This document shows, one piece after another, positions 60,028 through 64,000 of a stretch of 64,000 bases of DNA (the stretch's first letter is position 1; each line of letters starts with the position of its first letter). The notes under the pieces were generated by a model that did not search any database, was not told the origin of the DNA, and saw only the letters and a program-made list of their open reading frames with translations. A program made the translations under genes and the position numbers. This DNA comes from Mycobacterium palustre (GTDB taxonomy: Bacteria; Actinomycetota; Actinomycetes; Mycobacteriales; Mycobacteriaceae). The stretch covers positions 62,001 to 126,000 of the forward strand of contig NZ_LQPJ01000127.1 of NCBI RefSeq assembly GCF_002101785.1. The letters run 5' to 3'.

Positions 60028-61098
60028 TCAGTCGTTTCCGACCAACAGCGCAGACGTGCCATCAGCAATACGCACAATGTCGCCCGCGAGCATGTAGGTC
60101 CACACTACGCAGACCTCGGCTTCGGCCTGCGTCACGACGTCGTGCACGCCCTTATTCGCTAGCCCATCGAGCGCGTTGAGGCGGCTCGTAAGGTCGCTGA
60201 CGATTTGCGCCACGGCTTGCTTGTGGCGCTTGCCTTCCACGTTGTTGCGGACGTATTCGGTAAGCCGGTTTTTGTACTTGTCGTCAGACATGGAACGCAA
60301 GTTGCCGTCGATGCCCGTAACGTCCTCATCTCGGGCGGGATACACAGCGTCTGCCAAAGCCTTGATGAGACGACGGCAGGACACGGCGGCGTGCGCGTAG
60401 TCTTCAGGCTTTCCTGCGCTCAGGCTTTCCTGGCTGGCCACGAACATGTTGAGGGCGTCGGGCGCAAGTTTCTGTAGGGCATCATTGATGTAGATCTTAG
60501 CGCGTTGGAAAATGTCGCTCTCTGCCTTGCCGGCAAGCAGGTCTTCTTCGACCGAGACCAGATAGTCGTGTACAAATTGCCGAATTTTGCCCAATACGGC
60601 ACGGTGCCACTGAAGGTCAGGCAGAAGGTTGGCACGCGTCTCATCCGCCCTTCTCGCCGCGTAGTAAGTGTCACCGGGGCTAAGGCCGCTCGGCGGCTGA
60701 GCATCGTCGTAGGCCCGCTCCAGGGCAGCCAGATTGTCTTCGAGTTGCGAGACCGAGAGTCCGCTAATCTTCCGGCCTTTGATGTGCCGAGTCCGGCAGA
60801 AGTTTTGATACTGCCGTTCAAGTTCTTCCATTGCTTCCTCGGCGCCGACCAGCGTCGCGAGCTGTTCTCGTGCTTTGGTCACTCCCGGCATGGGTCCTGG
60901 CCGGTTTGCCTCAAGGTCGGCAGCGAAGTCGTTCGTCTGTTGTATCAGGCCGATCTGCATCCCGTAGTCCTGCCTCAGCGAAGCGATGCGCTGTGCCTTT
61001 CGGACTAGCACAGATGTCGTGACGCCAGGCGCGTCAAAGGTTTTCAAAGCTTCGCCTACTAGGCCCACCATTTGTACACGGAGGGAGTCATCAGTCAT
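60028..61098 (-). CDS. unrecognised soluble helical protein of the island
   Basis: A 356-residue protein, almost entirely helical by composition, with no signal peptide or membrane segment. The C-terminal third (YAHAAVSCRRLIKALADAVYPAR ... LDGLANKGVHDVVTQAEAEVC) resembles the helical ends of abortive-infection or HEPN-like proteins, but the catalytic RxxxxH motif is not there. I cannot assign a function. The ATG at 61098 is used; a GTG at 61140 is possible. Neither has a clear ribosome binding site. A perfect CRP consensus site lies 63 bases upstream of the ATG. Its place in a mobile island makes a defence role plausible. Confidence 0.65.
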   Translation of the reverse strand: MTDDSLRVQMVGLVGEALKTFDAPGVTTSVLVRKAQRIASLRQDYGMQIGLIQQTNDFAADLEANRPGPMPGVTKAREQLATLVGAEEAMEELERQYQNFCRTRHIKGRKISGLSVSQLEDNLAALERAYDDAQPPSGLSPGDTYYAARRADETRANLLPDLQWHRAVLGKIRQFVHDYLVSVEEDLLAGKAESDIFQRAKIYINDALQKLAPDALNMFVASQESLSAGKPEDYAHAAVSCRRLIKALADAVYPARDEDVTGIDGNLRSMSDDKYKNRLTEYVRNNVEGKRHKQAVAQIVSDLTSRLNALDGLANKGVHDVVTQAEAEVCVVWTYMLAGDIVRIADGTSALLVGND

Positions 61099-61161
61099 GG
61101 CGCCAGTATTGCCGACTAGGCCGACAAGCGATGCCTGCACCGCGAGCCGCAGAACACTCTA

Positions 61162-61177
61162 TGTGACCCAAATCACA
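61162..61177. promoter_or_regulatory. perfect CRP-type site TGTGA-N6-TCACA
   Basis: TGTGACCCAAATCACA matches both half-sites of the mycobacterial CRP (Rv3676-type) consensus exactly. It is 22 bases before the possible GTG and 64 before the ATG of the leftward island gene. Confidence 0.75.
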
Positions 61178-61221
61178 CCACCGCACCAGCAAATATGTCC
61201 AACTTCGCATATGGGGCTATT

Positions 61222-61237
61222 TTAGAACACGTTCTAA
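61222..61237. promoter_or_regulatory. KstR-type palindrome
   Basis: TTAGAACACGTTCTAA contains TAGAACACGTTCTA, a perfect match to the KstR pattern TNNAACNNGTTNNA of the sterol-catabolism regulon. A GAAC-N2-GTTC spacing excludes a LexA box, which needs N4. Other TetR-family repressors with similar sites are possible. Confidence 0.65.
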
Positions 61238-61431
61238 TGCGTCTTCGCACACCAGCGGCATTTTTCTTAGGCAGACAGGTAAGAAACGTCTACTAGCAAA
61301 CTGCTACAACAGCTGTCAGCTCTATATGGGCAGGTCTATGCGCTTTCATGATGGAGCTCAGCTACGGCGCGCTGTAATGTAGCCACCGAGCGCTCACTCG
61401 TTTCAAGTTCAGACGAAAAGGGTTGAGCTAC

Positions 61432-62049
61432 ATGTCAATACAGGAAGATGCCCGTGATTTCGGGCAACATTTCAAGCAGGGTGGCTGGCGGCTGGGCCTG
61501 CTGGTCGCTCGAAACGTGTATGTGTCAGGCACCGAACGCGGCCGGAGCGACCTCCAAGCCTCAAGGGTAGGTAAGGTCACTGCGAACCAGTTCGCAGAAA
61601 CCGCCGGTGTCAGCGCCAGAAGCGTGCAGCTGTACTACCGAGCGTGGGAACTGGCCGCCGACAAGGATGAGTGCCTGCATGCCACAGAACTCTCACCGGG
61701 CTCTGAAGACGGCAACATCAACTTCGATGAAGACGACGACGCCATGCGGGCCAAGTGGTCTGCGTACTACAAGGCAGCAAGGGTTCTGGCCGGCGCCGGA
61801 CTGGCGGACAGGCAACGCTCCGCGCCGGGACCGTCGAGTCGAAAGCCGCGTACACCACAGGCCCGGTTAAGCGCAGCCGTCGAGTCGATCAAAGGAATCG
61901 ACGTTAGCGCCGCGGATGACCTATCTGCTCTAGGGCAATCGCTGCAAGACACACGAAAGTTGATCTGTGGGTTGATCGATCAGTATCTCGAGCAGATGGA
62001 ATGTTCCACAGACAGCGAGCCGAAGAGCTGGAAAGGGATGAACCGATGA
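61432..62049 (+). CDS. island protein with HTH segment
   Basis: A 205-residue protein. Residues about 45-70 (ANQFAETAGVSARSVQLYYRAWE in part) fit a helix-turn-helix, a linker rich in Asp/Glu follows (NINFDEDDDAM), and the C-terminal helix is acidic. It resembles DNA-binding proteins of mycobacteriophages and may be a repressor or partition-type protein. The ATG at 61432 is used, with AAAAGGG upstream; a TTG nine bases earlier is in frame. It overlaps the next gene by ATGA. Confidence 0.65.
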   Translation: MSIQEDARDFGQHFKQGGWRLGLLVARNVYVSGTERGRSDLQASRVGKVTANQFAETAGVSARSVQLYYRAWELAADKDECLHATELSPGSEDGNINFDEDDDAMRAKWSAYYKAARVLAGAGLADRQRSAPGPSSRKPRTPQARLSAAVESIKGIDVSAADDLSALGQSLQDTRKLICGLIDQYLEQMECSTDSEPKSWKGMNR

Positions 62050-62324
62050 CGAATCTGGATGACCCGCGCCTGCGGGTCGCGCGGCATGCTTTGAGGCACG
62101 AGCTTGCATGCATCGAATCCACGACACGGATCAGCTGGTATGAGTCGACACGCGCGAGTGACGCAACTGTGCTTGCGTTTGAGGTGACTCATCCCGCGGT
62201 ACGAAGGCAGCAAGAGGATTTGATTGGTGCGGCGATCAATGACGGCCGAACACTTCTCGTGTCAACGCGGAACGGAGACACGTGGACGATAGGCAGGCTG
62301 GATGCAGGTAACTATGAAATATGA
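62046..62324 (+). CDS. small hypothetical island protein
   Basis: A 92-residue protein with no recognised domain; the C-terminal half (GRTLLVSTRNGDTWTIGRLD) looks like a small beta fold. The ATG overlaps the stop of the HTH gene, so they are translated together and probably act together. Confidence 0.6.
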   Translation: MTNLDDPRLRVARHALRHELACIESTTRISWYESTRASDATVLAFEVTHPAVRRQQEDLIGAAINDGRTLLVSTRNGDTWTIGRLDAGNYEI

Positions 62325-62356
62325 TGCGACGACTTTCGATAGGCTACTCAAGAGGG

Positions 62357-62569
62357 TCAGATACGTAGATCTCGGCTGACTGGCACATGCGGGTCGGGCG
62401 GATGATTTACTGTCGCTTCGCGGCCCTTGTAGCGCCCGCCCTCAGCCGGCGGCTGGGCACGCACCGAAAGCGGTTCAAGGCCGGAACCCCATGACATTTC
62501 ACTAGCCTCAGAGTCGAGGGCATCCCAGTCCAGGTTGTGCCGGGTGTCATAATCGGAAAAGCCATGCAT
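62357..62569 (-). CDS. small protein coupled to the capsid-like gene
   Basis: A 70-residue hydrophilic protein (MHGFSDYDTRHNLDWDALDS first 20). It begins 2 bases after the stop of the capsid-like gene, which suggests translational coupling in a virion-gene operon. No family recognised. A longer reading of the same frame would start inside the capsid gene and is not favoured. Confidence 0.5.
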   Translation of the reverse strand: MHGFSDYDTRHNLDWDALDSEASEMSWGSGLEPLSVRAQPPAEGGRYKGREATVNHPPDPHVPVSRDLRI

Positions 62570-62571
62570 GA

Positions 62572-63777
62572 CTACGCGCTCAGAATCGACGGTGCCGTGT
62601 AGCTGGTGCTGGCCGTGATCTGAGTGACCACTGCTGCGCCCCGGTGCCGCGTGCCAACGCCAAAGGTGCGACTGTAAAACGAGTCCTGGAGTGGATATCC
62701 GCTGGCGCCGCCCGGGATCTGGCGCATGCCCTGGTATACGGTGTTTCGATGCTGGCGCACACCTATGGTGTTCGAGGTTGCAGCCGGCCCAGCGGTAGCC
62801 ACAACGGCGACATAGTGTTCCGGAACAAAATTCGATTCCACGATCCACAGCGGGCCGTACTTGCCTACCGTCGGTAGGTTGAACACGGTGCCGGGCGGCT
62901 GATTACCGACCAGCTGGCCGCCTTCGGCGATGATGAACGCCGGTTGATTGACCGCTTGGATAAAGTCCCATTTTGCAATTTGGCTGTTCTCGTTCTGTAC
63001 CCCGGCGCGGAAACCCTGGATGATCTCCGATTCGGTTGGGTGAACTAGGCACACTAGCTCTTCGGCACCGTCCACCAGACCGTAACCATGCTCGCGCACA
63101 TGCGTAATTGATGTTTCGAGGTCTCCGCTGTCAATGCTTTCGTTGCCGCTCCAGAGATAGTGAGTGTGGGTGTTCGTGAAAGTCTTGCCCAGCACTGGCG
63201 GCGGGGTCATACCGTCCGTACCGTTCCACAGCCCGTAGCAGGTGTTGCCACGGTCGTTCGTTTCTGGCGCAGGTGAAAACAGGCGGTTGAGGATTGTGCG
63301 GGTGACCGTCGTGTTGTCGCCGCGCATCGCCTCATCGAGAACGGCCCGTACCTGGCGGGCATCAGCGTCTCTGAGGAAGCGCCATGTGAACCGCGCGGCA
63401 CGGTCGTAGTCTTCCATGGTGTACCCAAGCAACAGGTATTCAGAGGGCGGACCCATCGATTCCGGTTCGCCAAACTCACTGGCCTTCTCAAACATGCTCT
63501 CTGTCAACGCCTGAGGCACCGCGTCAGCGGTGCTGGTGTGCCAGTAGGAGAGCAGGTCGACGATGGCACTGCGATGTTTGTTCCATTTGCCGAGTACGGC
63601 CTGCATCTCTTGCCAGATCGTATTTAAATCAACGTTATCCGCGGTCTGAGTGACGCGAGGAACAATATCGCCCTCGCTGAAAATGCCAGCCTGGTTGCCT
63701 TCCGCGCCATACGGTAACAGGTGGAGAAGCGACTGCAGTTCAACGGGATTGATTCGTGGGGTTGTAAGAGCACCCAT
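62572..63777 (-). CDS. putative phage major capsid protein
   Basis: A 401-residue protein resembling actinobacterial prophage capsid proteins. Suggestive parts are EYLLLGYTMEDYDRAARFTW, the beta-rich middle LVCLVHPTESEIIQGFR, and a C-terminal domain with FNLPTVGKYGPLWIVES and SFYSRTFGVGTRHRGAAVVTQ (in part). The assignment is from overall resemblance, not from a diagnostic motif. The ATG at 63777 is chosen because GGAAAGG lies about 9 bases upstream; the in-frame extension upstream is non-conserved. It is followed by a coupled small gene. No portal, terminase or protease is visible, but the element extends beyond the window. Confidence 0.6.
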   Translation of the reverse strand: MGALTTPRINPVELQSLLHLLPYGAEGNQAGIFSEGDIVPRVTQTADNVDLNTIWQEMQAVLGKWNKHRSAIVDLLSYWHTSTADAVPQALTESMFEKASEFGEPESMGPPSEYLLLGYTMEDYDRAARFTWRFLRDADARQVRAVLDEAMRGDNTTVTRTILNRLFSPAPETNDRGNTCYGLWNGTDGMTPPPVLGKTFTNTHTHYLWSGNESIDSGDLETSITHVREHGYGLVDGAEELVCLVHPTESEIIQGFRAGVQNENSQIAKWDFIQAVNQPAFIIAEGGQLVGNQPPGTVFNLPTVGKYGPLWIVESNFVPEHYVAVVATAGPAATSNTIGVRQHRNTVYQGMRQIPGGASGYPLQDSFYSRTFGVGTRHRGAAVVTQITASTSYTAPSILSA

Positions 63778-64000
63778 GGTGCGAGCCTTTCCTAGTCGAT
63801 TGGAAACACCAGGCTCGCAAGCGCGGCCCGGGACTGAAAGGACTCTCAGCCGCGCTTGCGCTAGGTGCCGGCTCGCGCCGTAACAGGAACTTACGCGGCC
63901 CATTCCGCCGCCCGCTGAGAACTGTTATAGCGCAGCCGACTTCGGCACGCACGTGGGATACGCTGCCCGGGGACGCAATTCGCTGCGCGGACCGGCGAGG
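63778..64000. other. non-coding end of window
   Basis: Apart from the inverted repeat at 63816-63860, no supported gene is seen in the last 220 bases. A promoter for the capsid-like gene should lie here. Confidence 0.4.
63816..63860. promoter_or_regulatory. 11-bp inverted repeat upstream of the capsid-like gene
   Basis: CGCAAGCGCGG (63816-63826) and CCGCGCTTGCG (63850-63860) are exact complements separated by 23 bases, 40-80 bases before the capsid-like start. It may be a leader hairpin, an operator or the terminator of an upstream gene. Confidence 0.4.

Larger units (their letters stand above)
61099..61431. other. divergent control region of the island
   Basis: 333 AT-richer bases between divergent genes. 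It contains a CRP-type palindrome (61162-61177) and a KstR-type palindrome (61222-61237). AAAAGGG lies about 9 bases before the rightward ATG. The minus-strand hexamer TAGAGT (near 61155-61160) could be a -10. Confidence 0.65.
59869..64000. mobile_element. putative integrated phage-like island (left part)
   Basis: Starting at the 3' end of the CAT tRNA, the DNA is visibly less GC-rich. Its genes have no counterpart in the surrounding core, and it includes a capsid-like gene and an HTH gene. No integrase or att repeat is inside the window; the element continues to the right. Confidence 0.6.

Noticed and set aside
60028-61098. HEPN ribonuclease
   Set aside because: The C-terminal helices look similar, but no R-x4-6-H motif is present.
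61222-61237. LexA/SOS box in the island
   Set aside because: Mycobacterial LexA sites need GAAC-N4-GTTC; here the spacer is 2 bases, which fits KstR/TetR-type sites.
62570-62848. A longer 163-codon version of the small gene after the capsid-like gene
   Set aside because: The extra 93 codons overlap the capsid gene in another frame; the ATG at 62569, 2 bases after the capsid stop, is the better start.

Overview
The window is chromosomal DNA of a Mycobacterium, very probably a slow-growing non-tuberculous species. The evidence is the high GC content, the PPE/Esx genes, a complete mce operon, the dnaG-dgt and uspABC blocks, and gene order. From glyS to the tldD/tldE pair it follows the order I remember for the M. 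tuberculosis Rv2357c-Rv2314c segment, with large insertions. An encapsulin of the 'major membrane protein I' type also fits the M. avium/M. leprae side of the genus. The species is an inference.

Layout. 1-3.8 kb: end of an unknown gene, an alpha/beta hydrolase, the zinc regulators smtB-zur, and divergent glyS. 4-6.7 kb: PPE, a small Esx-associated gene and an Esx pair, closed by a strong terminator. 6.8-13.2 kb: TPM-domain membrane protein, dgt, a sodC-like lipoprotein, dnaG, a small membrane gene and tRNA-Asn. 13.2-19.9 kb: a sulfur island with a stand-alone ANTAR protein, the leftward operon TQXA-like gene-cysK-cysE, and the rightward pair encapsulin shell-cysteine desulfurase. 20.3-31.0 kb: a full mce transporter operon (two YrbE permeases, MceA-F, two Mce-associated proteins, a CAP-domain protein). 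31.0-40.2 kb: frameshifted malic enzyme, a deleted copy of a nitrate reductase gene, the full nitrate reductase/flavoprotein fusion, an LppP-like lipoprotein and an acyl-CoA oxidase-type enzyme. 40.3-46.5 kb: an FHA-ABC protein with a damaged ATP site, a MarR regulator and an ECF-type transporter. 46.5-59.8 kb: SRPBCC protein and sulfatase, AsnC regulator with the arginine/ornithine genes (amidinotransferase-fold enzyme, rocD, rocE), the uspCBA sugar importer, tldD/tldE and an AhpD-like protein. 59.8 kb to the end: a CAT-anticodon tRNA followed by a less GC-rich island with a phage-capsid-like gene, probably an integrated element that runs past the window.

How the genes work together. The most distinctive module is the sulfur island. 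CysE and CysK make O-acetylserine and then cysteine. The cysteine desulfurase uses cysteine and is predicted to be packed inside the encapsulin shell through its long repetitive N-terminal arm. Next to cysK lies a TQXA-fold protein that appears to have lost its thioester cysteine and has no signal peptide. Nitrogen assimilation is represented by a GlnR-boxed nitrate reductase fusion, and the same box is preserved in front of its truncated copy. Host-type CRP and KstR consensus sites lie inside the terminal island.

All assignments rest on reading the sequence and on remembered family features. No database search was run.
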